From positions 2,605,501 to 2,669,500 of the forward strand of contig NZ_LT906436.1 in the NCBI RefSeq assembly GCF_900187225.1: a stretch of DNA of 64,000 bases. Direction: 5' to 3'. Source of the stretch: Listeria monocytogenes. GTDB lineage: Bacteria > Bacillota > Bacilli > Lactobacillales > Listeriaceae. Below the pieces are notes generated by a model, which saw only the letters and a program-made list of their open reading frames with translations, had not been told where the DNA came from and did not search any database. Of the stretch, positions 38,462 through 48,140 are shown piece after piece; within the stretch, counting starts at the first letter, position 1; every line of letters starts with the position of its first letter. The translations under genes were made by a program, and so were the position numbers.

Positions 38462-39170
38462 GTTTTATCAACTCCACACATGTTTTTAACGTTTTTTCGA
38501 TCAAGTATTCGCCTTTTTCTGCTGTTGCCAAAGTTGCTTCTCCTAAAACTGCTGTCTTGGTAAAGGTTTGCCACGGGGTTGGCGTGAAATCCGCATCGAT
38601 TGGTAAAATTGGCGGATCATCAATAGCGCGACTCATATCCGTATTTTCCGGTGATAAGTAGAGCATGAGTGACGTTTCAATTTCACAAGCATGAATATAG
38701 GTATGATGATTTGCTTTTCCTTCGCGCACGTCCATTGCTAATTTTTGGATATTCGGGTAAAAAATGTGCAAGATAACCATGTCCGGGAACTTGGCATATA
38801 GTTCGCGCGCTGCATCCTTTAACGCCGCCATATTTCCAAGATGTCCACTCACTGGTACAAACAGGCGGAATCCTTGTTTATATAGACTTTCACCAATCTC
38901 TACAACTACTTTCGTTACCGTTTCATTTGATAACGTCAAACTTCCTGGAAAATCTTGCAAACTCCAAACTTGGCCGTATGGCAATACCGGAAGTACAAAT
39001 CCATCTGTTTTCGCTGCTATTTTCGCAGAATATTCTGACGCTAAAATATTGTCTGTCCCTAATGGCAAATGTGGCCCGTGCGCTTCAACCGCTCCTATTG
39101 GCAAAATGACTGGTTTCGTTTTCGTGATTTTTGCGCCAATATCAAATGAATTTTCATCTGCATATAACAC
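38421..39170 (-). CDS. Creatininase-family amidohydrolase
   Basis: 249-residue metal-dependent amidohydrolase. The metal-binding signature is intact: LPIGAVEAHGPHLPLGTD (Glu29, His31, Asp40), PVSGHLGN and HACEIETSLML. The family acts on creatinine and on several lactam or amide intermediates; its position beside a sugar lactonase and an aldolase suggests a phosphorylated sugar derivative. It follows the lactonase gene by 12 bases. Confidence 0.85.
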   Translation of the reverse strand: MLYADENSFDIGAKITKTKPVILPIGAVEAHGPHLPLGTDNILASEYSAKIAAKTDGFVLPVLPYGQVWSLQDFPGSLTLSNETVTKVVVEIGESLYKQGFRLFVPVSGHLGNMAALKDAARELYAKFPDMVILHIFYPNIQKLAMDVREGKANHHTYIHACEIETSLMLYLSPENTDMSRAIDDPPILPIDADFTPTPWQTFTKTAVLGEATLATAEKGEYLIEKTLKTCVELIKLEQEKIRKSTEME

Positions 39171-39182
39171 AGATTTCGCCTC

Positions 39183-40175
39183 CTATTTTTTAAATGTAAA
39201 ACATCTTGCTGGGTTATCCACGAAGAATTTTTTAACTAATTTTTCTCCGTCAAAGCCTTTTTCGTTTGCTTCATCAATAAAGCGTGGCACCCATTTTTTG
39301 GCGATGTATTCAAGGCCAGGCCCGTGACCGTAATGTTTATAATATGTTTTCCGTGCTGTATCACCACTAACTAAAATCTGATCTTCAAATCCTTCTGAGA
39401 CTAGATATAGAATCGCAGCAATTCGGGCACTTTCTGGCGCGTATTTAATTTTGGCAATACCATCGAATGACATGAATGCGCCTGTTTTTGCGACTTGCTT
39501 ATGATAATACGGGTCGAGGTTGCGGTCCATATGACCAATAGATAGATATTCTAACGGGATATTTTCTTGTTTTAAAATCTCGATTTGCTCTAAAGCCATC
39601 GTTCCCGCTTCTGTGTGAGAATGAATTGGTGCTTTTGTCTCGTGATGTGCTCTAGCAACCGCGCGTATCGTCTTTTCTTCTAAAGGTGTAATCATATTAT
39701 AACCAGTGCCAAATTTCACCTGACCAGCCTTATACGGCGTTCCTTCAAGTCCATTTTCGACTTCATTTACAACGAATTCCGTTAGTTTTTCCGTTGAAGT
39801 ATTTTCAATCCATTCATAATAGGTTTCAAAATCCCCGATGATTGGCTTCAGTTCAGGCTTAATTTTCCCATCCCACAAGAAGCTTTTGTTAAAACCGGCT
39901 GTTCCAACGATTTGAATACCTGTTTCTTTGGAAATTTGCGCTACATCTAGCACGCGTCTACCGTAATCAACCGCCGTCGCATCGACAATTGTTTTTCCGC
40001 CTAAGTCCGCGAAATCTTGTACATCAAGTTGTGATTTTTCTTTATCATCTAAAAGTAAATCGTCGGCATCTCGCTCTTGCCAGTAAGCCGGTACGCAGAC
40101 AATATGCTCATGTGAATAAGTGAAGCCCAATTGATCTGGGGCAATATCTCCATAAAAAGTACGAATAAAACTCAT
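39183..40175 (-). CDS. Phosphorylated pentonolactone lactonase (phosphotriesterase family)
   Basis: 330-residue amidohydrolase of the phosphotriesterase-like group (COG1735). Binuclear zinc ligands are visible: His22-x-His24, Lys154 (carbamylated in the family), His187, His215 and Asp272. Lys242, Lys244, Arg275 and Tyr278, which bind a distal phosphate in the crystal structure of an L. monocytogenes homologue (LMOf2365_2620), occur at exactly those positions. That enzyme hydrolyses D-lyxono- and L-ribono-1,4-lactone 5-phosphates, so the same activity is expected. A terminator-like hairpin separates it from the PTS IIC gene upstream. Confidence 0.92.
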   Translation of the reverse strand: MSFIRTFYGDIAPDQLGFTYSHEHIVCVPAYWQERDADDLLLDDKEKSQLDVQDFADLGGKTIVDATAVDYGRRVLDVAQISKETGIQIVGTAGFNKSFLWDGKIKPELKPIIGDFETYYEWIENTSTEKLTEFVVNEVENGLEGTPYKAGQVKFGTGYNMITPLEEKTIRAVARAHHETKAPIHSHTEAGTMALEQIEILKQENIPLEYLSIGHMDRNLDPYYHKQVAKTGAFMSFDGIAKIKYAPESARIAAILYLVSEGFEDQILVSGDTARKTYYKHYGHGPGLEYIAKKWVPRFIDEANEKGFDGEKLVKKFFVDNPARCFTFKK

Positions 40176-40192
40176 TTTTAAAACTTCCTTTC

Positions 40193-40234
40193 AAAAAACC
40201 TCTTCCTCTTGAATGCTAGACAAGGAAGAGGTTT
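40193..40234 (-). terminator. Intercistronic terminator-like hairpin after the PTS IIC gene
   Basis: On the minus strand AAACCTCTTCCT pairs with AGGAAGAGGTTT and is followed by TTTTTT. It lies between the PTS genes and the lactonase gene inside one apparent operon, so it may act as a partial terminator. Confidence 0.75.
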
Positions 40235-40243
40235 AGATTTTAC

Positions 40244-41542
40244 TTAAAAGAATAACTTCGCTAACATGCTGACAATTGGTCCGAGGATAAACATATCTGA
40301 GTCGGCTGCCCACATTGCTGTATCTGGAACAGTCGTATTGATAAAGAAGGTAACCATAATATATTGTCCCCAAGCAACAACCGTAGCTGTTAAGAATCCA
40401 CCTATCAAAGCTCCTCTCACCCCACCAGTTGAGTTACCGAATACCCCAGCAACTGCCCCGTGGAAGAAGAGAACGATCATTGTTGGCACAAACACGTAGC
40501 CAACTGTATTTCCAAGTACTACTAACCAGATAATCGCTCCAATGAACGCACCCACGAAACCGATAATTACGGAGTTTGGTGCATATGGATAAACGATTGG
40601 CGCATCCAGTGCAGGTTTCGCACCCGGTACAAGTTTTGTTGCAATACCATTGAAGGCCGGTACGATTTCACCGATAAACATCCGCACACCTACAAGAACG
40701 ATGGCGATACCAGCTGCAAACGTAAAGGACTGAACGATGGAGTATACGATGAAGCTTTGATTTCCAGCTTCTGCGATTAATTTTTCTGCTCCTGGTGTTT
40801 TCTTCACCATGAGGATTACTGCACCGACTACGAACAGAATTCCCATTGTAAGAGCTGTAATAACGTTTGAGTCACGTAGGAACTCTAATTTTTTCGGTAA
40901 GTTAATATGTTCTGCATCATTTTTCTTATTTCCGAATACTTTTCCTAGTAAAGCGGATAGAATCGCTACACTGGATGAAGTATGTCCTAATGCGACGTTA
41001 TCGTTTCCTGTAATTTTACGTAAGAATGGTTGTGTAATCGCTGGTTGTAATGTCCAGTAAAGACCCATAATTACTGCTAAGAAGAGTACAAGTCCCCAGA
41101 ACGGAATATCTCCGCCAACAGCTTGCACAGTAATTCCTGCAAAAATAGTTGTTGTCCAGAACATCATATGACCAGTTAAATAAATGTACTTAAATGGTGT
41201 AAATCTTGCTAATAATACGTTGACTAAAAATCCGAGTGTCATCGCAAGTGTTACGGCACTACCAAATTTTGCATTAAAGGCTTCTTGTCCTAAAAATCCT
41301 GCAAGTGGCGGTGTTTCAAGCCCGAATACTTCTTTCCACATTGGTTCAAAAATCCCAAGGGAACCAGTAATAACAGCCGCACCAGCGTTAATAATTAAGA
41401 ATCCAATAATTGCCTTGAACGTTCCGCTAATAACTTGGCTTAAATTTTTCTTCTGTAAAAGTAACCCGAGAAGTACGATAAAACCTAAAAGTATGGCTGG
41501 GGTCCCAAAAAAGTTATTGGCAATCCACGTAATAATCTCCAT
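40244..41542 (-). CDS. PTS EIIC, Ula/SgaT (ascorbate-type) family
   Basis: Sugar-translocating membrane subunit, 432 residues with about ten to eleven hydrophobic segments. Family features: LLGLLLQKKNLSQVISGTFKAIIGFLIINAGA, VLGHTSSSVAILSALLGK-like sequence (here ALGHTSSSVAILSALLGK) and GNSTGGVRGALIGGF. The UlaA family carries L-ascorbate in E. coli; the neighbouring pentonolactone phosphatase-independent lactonase points to a related sugar lactone or acid. It follows the IIB gene by 26 bases. Confidence 0.9.
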   Translation of the reverse strand: MEIITWIANNFFGTPAILLGFIVLLGLLLQKKNLSQVISGTFKAIIGFLIINAGAAVITGSLGIFEPMWKEVFGLETPPLAGFLGQEAFNAKFGSAVTLAMTLGFLVNVLLARFTPFKYIYLTGHMMFWTTTIFAGITVQAVGGDIPFWGLVLFLAVIMGLYWTLQPAITQPFLRKITGNDNVALGHTSSSVAILSALLGKVFGNKKNDAEHINLPKKLEFLRDSNVITALTMGILFVVGAVILMVKKTPGAEKLIAEAGNQSFIVYSIVQSFTFAAGIAIVLVGVRMFIGEIVPAFNGIATKLVPGAKPALDAPIVYPYAPNSVIIGFVGAFIGAIIWLVVLGNTVGYVFVPTMIVLFFHGAVAGVFGNSTGGVRGALIGGFLTATVVAWGQYIMVTFFINTTVPDTAMWAADSDMFILGPIVSMLAKLFF

Positions 41543-41568
41543 TTTTTTCCCACCTTTTTTTGTCTTAT

Positions 41569-41841
41569 TTAACTATTGATTGCTGCGGATAATGCATTTT
41601 TAATTTCTGCGTTGTCAAAATAGTTGTTGACGATGACTACTTTGGCGCTTGTATCTGTTCCAAGTGTTTCTGCTAACTCTTGGCTTGTAACGATAATATC
41701 CACATTCATTGAGCGAGCAGCTGATACATCAATATGCTCCACGTCTGCGTCTACTCCCATATCGCGTAAAACTGTTTCTACATTCATTCGTAAAATTAAG
41801 CTTGTTCCTTGCCCAAGTCCACACACTGCTAAAATTTTCAT
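41569..41841 (-). CDS. PTS EIIB, Ula/SgaB type
   Basis: 90-residue cytoplasmic phosphocarrier. The P-loop VCGLGQGTSLILRM contains the phosphorylated Cys7. It receives phosphate from the IIA protein encoded 2 bases upstream and passes it to the sugar at IIC. Confidence 0.92.
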   Translation of the reverse strand: MKILAVCGLGQGTSLILRMNVETVLRDMGVDADVEHIDVSAARSMNVDIIVTSQELAETLGTDTSAKVVIVNNYFDNAEIKNALSAAINS

Positions 41842-41843
41842 TG

Positions 41844-42278
41844 TTATCCCTCCACTAATTCTCCAATTGCTTGGTAATCTTCTGAATGAATCATTTTTTC
41901 AATATTATCGTTGTTACTAAGCAAGGAGACGATTTTTTGAATGACTTTCAAATGTGCCTCACTTGAAGTAGCTGCGAGCCCAAAAACTAATCGTACGGGA
42001 TCATTTGCGGCGTGTCCGAAATTCACGCCATCTTTTAGAACGACTAGTGATACTGCAGAGTTTTCCACACCATCCGTTGGTCTTGCATGAGGAATTGCTA
42101 TTTGAGGTGCAATGACAAAGTACGCACCATTTTCATGATAAGATTCCACCATTTTTTCTACATACTGCTCGCTCACATAACCTGCATTCACTAATAATTC
42201 TCCTGCTTGCACGATTGCTTCGTCAGCATTTTTAGCTGACCCATGCAGATTCACAAGCTCTTTATCCAAAAAAGACAT
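41844..42278 (-). CDS. PTS EIIA, mannitol/fructose/Ula type
   Basis: 144-residue phosphocarrier. The active-site segment IAPQIAIPHARPTDGV has His64 as the phosphorylation site, and SLVVLKDGVNFGHAANDPVRLVFGLAA follows. First gene of the operon IIA-IIB-IIC-lactonase-creatininase-aldolase-SIS, with a cre site and promoter directly upstream. Confidence 0.92.
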   Translation of the reverse strand: MSFLDKELVNLHGSAKNADEAIVQAGELLVNAGYVSEQYVEKMVESYHENGAYFVIAPQIAIPHARPTDGVENSAVSLVVLKDGVNFGHAANDPVRLVFGLAATSSEAHLKVIQKIVSLLSNNDNIEKMIHSEDYQAIGELVEG

Positions 42279-42302
42279 ATCTCTTCATCCCTTCTAACTA
42301 AT

Positions 42303-42316
42303 TGATAGCGCTATCA
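42303..42316. promoter_or_regulatory. cre site (CcpA operator) of the Ula-type PTS operon
   Basis: TGATAGCGCTATCA fits the consensus TGWNANCGNTNWCA at every position and is a perfect palindrome (extended to ATTGATAGCGCTATCAAT). It lies just downstream of the predicted start, suited to catabolite repression. Confidence 0.8.
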
Positions 42317-42331
42317 ATAACTTACACTCTT

Positions 42332-42337
42332 ATTATA
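42332..42337 (-). promoter_or_regulatory. -10 element of the Ula-type PTS operon promoter
   Basis: TATAAT on the minus strand, 54 bases before the IIA start. The -35 region (TTTTTA) is poor, suggesting dependence on the PRD regulator encoded upstream. Confidence 0.6.
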
Positions 42338-42427
42338 GCTGTAGCTCCTCTGTTTAAAAAAGCCCAATTCCTTTCTTTTCGAAAGTGCAAAGAATAGACT
42401 GTTACATTTTGTTGTTATCGAGCATAC

Positions 42428-42466
42428 AAAAAGCCAGCGCGGCATCTTTGTGCCCCACTGGCTTTA
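42428..42466 (-). terminator. Terminator of the PRD regulator gene
   Basis: On the minus strand AAAGCCAG...GGGGCAC pairs with GATGCC...CTGGCTTT, followed by TTTTTG. It isolates the regulator from the PTS operon. Confidence 0.8.
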
Positions 42467-42470
42467 TCGC

Positions 42471-44537
42471 TTATTTTATGGTTAACATTGCGGCAATTTC
42501 CGCGGCTGATGTCGCTTGTTCAATCTGCTCTAGCAAGTGATGTTTCATGATTAAATTAGTGAGTTGGCTAAGTGCATTAATATGTGTGTAGGAGTCAATG
42601 GAAGCGAGCACAATAATTAATTTAACCTGATCCTTCGCTTTACTTGAAAATGATACTGGCTGATTTAAGCGCAGTAAGCTCATTCCGACTCGATATGCGC
42701 CGTCATCCACAGAAGCATGGGGAAGTGCAATCCCTGGTGCAATAACAATGTATGGCCCGAGTTTCTCAATATTTTCAATCATCGCATGCTGATAATTTCT
42801 CGAGATGTAGCCTTCTTGTTGCAGCGATTTCGAGGCAACTAGGATAGCTTCACGCCAGTCCGCCACACTTTCTTTAAAAGTAATTCGTTCTTTCGGTAAA
42901 AGTTCTTCGAGTGTTGGAGATTTTTCTAGTTGGCTGTCTGATTGCACTTGGAACAATACCGACTTCAGCTTGGCCGCCAATTTTTCGCGGTCTTCCACTT
43001 TGGCGTATTGATCCACCACATCAAGCACAGAAGACAACATGCGCGCATCCGAGTCTTTTTGCAAAACGTGCGGGGCAATCGCCTTCATCAGTTGTTGTTT
43101 CTGCGCCTCGGTCAAAATCGGACTCACAATGAAAACTGGTGCTTTCGGTTCCATAATTGGCAAAGTTGACACAATAAAGTCTGGCGCGTATAACCCTTTT
43201 TCAAACTCACGGATGGAAATTGGTTCTAATATCTCTACTCGTTCACCAAGTAATTGCGATAATTGCCGTTCAATCATCCGCGACGTTCCGACGCCTTTGG
43301 AGCAAACGATTAAGAGCTTTTTTCGTTCAACTAAAGTATTGTTTTTGCGTGAAAGATAGCCGCCGAACAAGATTGTTACGTACGCTATTTCATCCTCTGG
43401 TATTGCTTCACCAAGCAAATCTTCTAGCGGTTCGAGTGATTTTTTCGTAATCTCGTACACATCACTGTAACTTTGTTTAATGTCTGTACGCAGCGGGTTA
43501 ATCCACTCAATTTGGAATTTAAGACGGTAGTATGCTGGTTGTAAATGGAGTAATAAATCTTTTTTCAAATTGCGATGGTCTTCAAAATTCACACAAGCAA
43601 GGCGTTCAAATTCAGCAATGATTTTTTCAACGATTAGATCTAGTTTTCCTTCAGCAGCCGCATCATCATTCAAACGACTCGCACCAAGCAAAAGTTTACC
43701 TAAATAAGTGATTTCCGCATGATTAATTTTAAAATTCTCGCTTTGCTGCAATTGCTGATAAATTTCCTGCGCAATACCAAATGATTCTACTTCATGTTCT
43801 TCTTTCTCATTTAAATAACAATTGCGTTTCATTCGTTCCTTAAAGAAGAAAATCATAATACCAATACGCTCAATAACTTCATCTGTGTAACGAATACCGA
43901 TTTTTTTCTCTGTGACTGCTAAAATTTCGAAAATCATATCTAATTTGGGAAATAACTCCTGATTTTTTATCATCGGATTAATTTTCATTAAATCGAGCAA
44001 CTGGTCCGCGGTTGCGATTTCTTCGTTATTCATACAATAATGAATAAAAAATTGGCGTATACTCCGCTCATCACCCAGAACCATATTCCCATTTTTACGA
44101 TCATAAGCGAGCTCTAAATTAAACTGTTTTAGCGCTAATTTTAATTGTTTAATATCCTGTAAACTGGTATTACGACTGACTTCATTGCATTCATTAATCG
44201 TATCGATAATTACTCGCGCATCTGTTACGAGCAGAAAAAATAAAATACGGATGCGGCGTTCACTAGCTGAAAAAACTTTGTGGCTCGCTTCCCTATTTTC
44301 AAGGATCTCTTTAATTGTCGTTTTTTCTTCTTCTAATAAATAATACCCTTGTCCACGAACGGATTGAATACCATCAAGTCCTATATTATCTAATTCTTTA
44401 TTAATTTTTTCCACATCATATTGAAGTGTTCGTTTGGAAATTCCTAGTTCTTCTTGTAATTTCTCAGGTGCAAGATATACATTCGCTACAACGAGCGATT
44501 CGAGCAACGCCATATTTCGAGCATCAAATTGTACCAA
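42471..44537 (-). CDS. BglG/MtlR-type PRD transcriptional regulator with EIIB and EIIA domains
   Basis: 688-residue regulator whose activity is set by PTS phosphorylation. Order: N-terminal HTH (LVVANVYLAPEKLQEELGISKRTLQYDVEKIN), a second helix-turn-helix region to about residue 170, two PRD domains (about 190-400), a GatB-like EIIB domain with LIVCSKGVGTSRM, and a C-terminal EIIA domain with IVIAPGIALPHASVDDG. It has no sigma-54 interaction module. Placed directly upstream of the Ula-type PTS operon on the same strand, it most likely activates that operon. Confidence 0.92.
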   Translation of the reverse strand: MVQFDARNMALLESLVVANVYLAPEKLQEELGISKRTLQYDVEKINKELDNIGLDGIQSVRGQGYYLLEEEKTTIKEILENREASHKVFSASERRIRILFFLLVTDARVIIDTINECNEVSRNTSLQDIKQLKLALKQFNLELAYDRKNGNMVLGDERSIRQFFIHYCMNNEEIATADQLLDLMKINPMIKNQELFPKLDMIFEILAVTEKKIGIRYTDEVIERIGIMIFFFKERMKRNCYLNEKEEHEVESFGIAQEIYQQLQQSENFKINHAEITYLGKLLLGASRLNDDAAAEGKLDLIVEKIIAEFERLACVNFEDHRNLKKDLLLHLQPAYYRLKFQIEWINPLRTDIKQSYSDVYEITKKSLEPLEDLLGEAIPEDEIAYVTILFGGYLSRKNNTLVERKKLLIVCSKGVGTSRMIERQLSQLLGERVEILEPISIREFEKGLYAPDFIVSTLPIMEPKAPVFIVSPILTEAQKQQLMKAIAPHVLQKDSDARMLSSVLDVVDQYAKVEDREKLAAKLKSVLFQVQSDSQLEKSPTLEELLPKERITFKESVADWREAILVASKSLQQEGYISRNYQHAMIENIEKLGPYIVIAPGIALPHASVDDGAYRVGMSLLRLNQPVSFSSKAKDQVKLIIVLASIDSYTHINALSQLTNLIMKHHLLEQIEQATSAAEIAAMLTIK

Positions 44538-44590
44538 TTGGCCTACCTCCTTGATTTCGGTCTAGAAGGTAAAAAGATATGTCTACTTTA

Positions 44591-44619
44591 AGGTTATGCG
44601 AAAATGTGATATTTTTCAA
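44591..44619 (-). promoter_or_regulatory. Candidate promoter of the PRD regulator gene
   Basis: On the minus strand TTGAAA (44614-44619) and TAACCT (44591-44596) are 17 bases apart; the -10 is weak. Confidence 0.4.
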
Positions 44620-44634
44620 GTTAATTTTTATTTC

Positions 44635-44676
44635 AGGCACAAAAAAACCGACAAAGCCAAATGACTTTGTCGGTTT
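44635..44676 (-). terminator. Terminator of the str operon after tuf
   Basis: On the minus strand AAACCGACAAAG pairs with CTTTGTCGGTTT around a short loop, followed by TTTTT. It lies 15 bases after the tuf stop. Confidence 0.93.
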
Positions 44677-44691
44677 GAATCGTATCAGATA

Positions 44692-45879
44692 TTATTTGCT
44701 GATGTTAGAAACAACGCCAGCGCCTACTGTACGTCCGCCTTCACGGATAGAGAATTTAGTACCGTCTTCGATAGCGATTGGTGCAATTAGTTCAACTGCA
44801 AGCTCAATGTTATCACCAGGCATTACCATTTCAGTACCTTCTGGAAGTGTAACAATACCAGTTACGTCAGTAGTACGGAAATAGAATTGTGGGCGGTAGT
44901 TGTTGAAGAATGGAGTGTGACGTCCACCTTCTTCTTTAGTTAAAACATAAGTTTCAGCTTTGAAGTTAGTGTGTGGAGTAATCGAACCTGGTTTAGCTAA
45001 TACTTGACCACGTTGGATATCTTCACGAGCAACACCACGTAGAAGTGCGCCAATGTTGTCGCCAGCTTCAGCGTAGTCTAGTAATTTACGGAACATTTCT
45101 ACTCCAGTTACTACTACTTTTTTGCTTTCTTCTTCGATACCGATAACTTCTACTTCGTCACCAACTTTAACTTGTCCACGTTCAACACGTCCAGTTGCAA
45201 CTGTTCCACGACCAGTGATTGAGAATACATCCTCAACTGGCATCATGAATGGTTTGTCAGTATCACGTTCTGGAGTTGGAATGTAAGAATCTACAGCTTC
45301 CATTAACTCGTCAATTTTAGCTTCCCAGTCAGCTTCACCTTGAAGTGCTTTAAGAGCTGAACCTTTGATTACAGGAATGTCATCGCCAGGGAATTCATAT
45401 TCAGTTAATAGATCACGAATTTCCATTTCAACTAATTCTAGTAATTCTTCATCGTCAACCATGTCACATTTGTTCATGAATACAACGATGTATGGAACAC
45501 CAACTTGACGTGAAAGTAAGATATGTTCACGAGTTTGTGGCATTGGGCCATCAGCAGCAGATACTACTAAGATAGCTCCGTCCATTTGTGCAGCACCAGT
45601 GATCATGTTTTTAACGTAATCGGCATGTCCTGGGCAGTCAACGTGTGCATAGTGACGGCTGTCAGTTTGGTACTCAACGTGAGCAGTAGAGATTGTGATT
45701 CCACGTTCTCTTTCTTCTGGAGCACCATCAATTTGGTCATAAGCTTGTGCATCAGCATAGCCTTTTTTAGCAAGTACAGTTGTAATTGCAGCAGTTAAAG
45801 TTGTTTTACCATGGTCAACGTGTCCAATAGTACCAATGTTAACATGGGGTTTAGAGCGGTCAAATTTTTCTTTTGCCAT
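44692..45879 (-). CDS. tuf: Elongation factor Tu
   Basis: GTPase delivering aminoacyl-tRNA to the ribosome. 395 residues. G1 motif GHVDHGKT at 19-26, DCPGHADYV (G3) and NKCD (G4) are present, and the beta-barrel domains follow with [11 protein letters not shown]. Last gene of rpsL-rpsG-fusA-tuf, with its own promoter just after fusA and a 72-base leader. Confidence 0.99.
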   Translation of the reverse strand: MAKEKFDRSKPHVNIGTIGHVDHGKTTLTAAITTVLAKKGYADAQAYDQIDGAPEERERGITISTAHVEYQTDSRHYAHVDCPGHADYVKNMITGAAQMDGAILVVSAADGPMPQTREHILLSRQVGVPYIVVFMNKCDMVDDEELLELVEMEIRDLLTEYEFPGDDIPVIKGSALKALQGEADWEAKIDELMEAVDSYIPTPERDTDKPFMMPVEDVFSITGRGTVATGRVERGQVKVGDEVEVIGIEEESKKVVVTGVEMFRKLLDYAEAGDNIGALLRGVAREDIQRGQVLAKPGSITPHTNFKAETYVLTKEEGGRHTPFFNNYRPQFYFRTTDVTGIVTLPEGTEMVMPGDNIELAVELIAPIAIEDGTKFSIREGGRTVGAGVVSNISK

Positions 45880-45916
45880 TTTAAAATATCCTCCTCGATA
45901 ATTCGATAATTATTTT

Positions 45917-45944
45917 TTACTTAGCTTAAATTTAAACTAAGTAA
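45917..45944 (-). other. Hairpin in the tuf leader
   Basis: TTACTTAG and CTAAGTAA pair around a 12-base AT-rich loop in the leader between the tuf promoter and start. No T tract follows, so it is not a terminator. Confidence 0.4.
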
Positions 45945-45958
45945 TACTTCTAACTAAA

Positions 45959-45987
45959 GTTATACTTGATGTTGCGAAAAAAATCAA
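45959..45987 (-). promoter_or_regulatory. Promoter of tuf
   Basis: On the minus strand TTGATT (45982-45987) and TATAAC (45959-45964) are 17 bases apart. The -35 directly abuts the fusA stop codon, giving tuf transcription independent of the rest of the str operon. Confidence 0.7.
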
Positions 45988-48075
45988 TTAATCTTCTTTG
46001 TTGTTTCCACCATTAGCTTTAATGATTTCTTCAGCAATAGATTTAGGAACTTCTTCATAGTGGTCAAATTGCATAGTGTATACACCACGACCTTGCGTAC
46101 CTGAACGAAGGTGAGTTGCATAACCAAACATGTTTGCAAGTGGTACAAATGCGCGAACAACTTGAGCGTTACCGCGAGCTTCCATACCATCTACACGACC
46201 ACGACGGGAAGTAATGTTACCCATGATATCACCAAGGTATTCTTCTGGGATAACAACCTCTACAGCCATCATAGGCTCAAGGATTACAGGATCACATTTC
46301 TTAGCAGCATTACGTAATGCCATTGAAGCAGCCACTTTGAAGGCCATTTCATTGGAATCGACGTCATGGTAAGATCCGTCGTAAAGTTTTGCTTTGATGT
46401 CAATCAGTGGGTAGCCTGCAAGTACACCATTATCTAGTGCGCCTTCAAGACCTGCTTGTACAGCTGGGATGTATTCACGTGGAACAACCCCACCAACGAT
46501 TGCATTTTCAAATTCAAATCCTTTACCTTCTTCGTTTGGTCCGAATTCAATCCAAACGTGACCATATTGTCCACGTCCACCGGATTGACGTACGAATTTA
46601 CCTTCAACTTGAGCAGATTTACGGAATGTTTCACGATAAGAAACTTGTGGATCACCAACGTTAGCTTCAACGCGGAATTCACGTCTCATACGGTCAACAA
46701 GGATGTCAAGGTGAAGTTCACCCATACCGGAGATAAGAGTTTGGCCAGTTTCTTGGTCAGTTTCAGCACGGAAAGTTGGATCTTCTTCCGCTAGTTTCGC
46801 AAGAGCTTGCCCCATTTTATCTTGGTCAGCTTTCGATTTAGGTTCGATAGCGACTTGGATAACTGGTTCTGGGAATTCCATGGATTCTAAGATAATTTGT
46901 TCTTTTTCATCACATAAAGTGTCCCCAGTAGTTGTATCTTTAAGTCCTACGGCAGCAGCGATGTCACCAGCGTATACGATCGAAATCTCTTCACGGTGAT
47001 TAGCGTGCATTTGAAGGATACGTCCAACACGTTCACGTTTACCTTTAGTCGAGTTTTGTACATATGAACCGGAATTCAAAGTACCGGAATAAACACGGAA
47101 GAAAGTTAAGCGTCCAACATAAGGGTCAGTCATAACTTTGAATGCTAGGGAAGAGAATGGTTCTGAATCATCAGCGTGACGAGCAGCTTCTTCTCCATCA
47201 GGCAATACGCCGTTAATAGCTGGAACATCTGTTGGTGCTGGAAGGTAATCAAGTACTGCATCTAACATTGGTTGAACACCTTTGTTTTTGAATGCTGTAC
47301 CACAAACTACAGGATAGAACTCAACGTTAAGTGTTCCTTTACGGATACCAGCTTTAAGTTCTTCTTTTGTAATTTCTTCGCCTTCTAGGTATTTCATCAT
47401 TAGCTCTTCGTCAAGTTCAGCAACTGCTTCCACTAATTTACCGCGGTATTCGTCTGCTAAGTCTTTCAGATCAGCTGGAATTTCTTTAATATGAGGATCA
47501 TTTCCTAAATCATCTTCGTAATACAACGCGTTCATTTCGATTAAGTCAATGATACCTTCAAATGTATCTTCGGCCCCGATTGGGAGTTGGATTGGGTGCG
47601 CGTTGGCAGCCAAACGTTCATGCAAAGTACCTACAGAATATAGGAAGTCTGCGCCGATTTTGTCCATTTTGTTGACGAATACTACACGAGGAACCCCGTA
47701 AGTAGTAGCTTGACGCCAAACTGTTTCTGTTTGTGGTTCTACACCAGATTGTGCATCTAGAACCGCAACAGCACCATCAAGTACACGAAGCGAACGTTCA
47801 ACTTCAACTGTGAAGTCTACGTGTCCTGGTGTATCGATAATGTTTACTCGGTAGCCTTTCCATTGAGCTGTTGTCGCAGCAGAAGTGATAGTAATACCAC
47901 GTTCTTGCTCTTGCTCCATCCAGTCCATTTGAGAAGCACCTTCATGGGTTTCACCAATTTTGTGAATACGCCCTGTATAGAAAAGGATACGTTCAGTAGT
48001 GGTAGTTTTACCCGCATCAATGTGGGCCATGATACCAATATTACGAGTCTTTTCTAAGGAGAACTCTCTAGCCAT
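45988..48075 (-). CDS. fusA: Elongation factor G
   Basis: Ribosomal translocase GTPase, 695 residues. AHIDAGKT at 17-24, DTPGHVDF and NKMDK are the G motifs. Domains II-V follow, with [15 protein letters not shown] and [26 protein letters not shown] precedes the start. It lies 65 bases after rpsG. Confidence 0.99.
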
Positions 48076-48140
48076 GTTGTATTTCTCCTTCCATAAAACA
48101 ATTTTTCAGGCAATACGCCTGGAATTTGTCAGTGATTTTT

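Noticed and set aside
38764-39327. 187-codon plus-strand frame opposite the creatininase and lactonase genes
   Set aside because: Both genes beneath it have intact catalytic motifs; this frame has none and no ribosome binding site.
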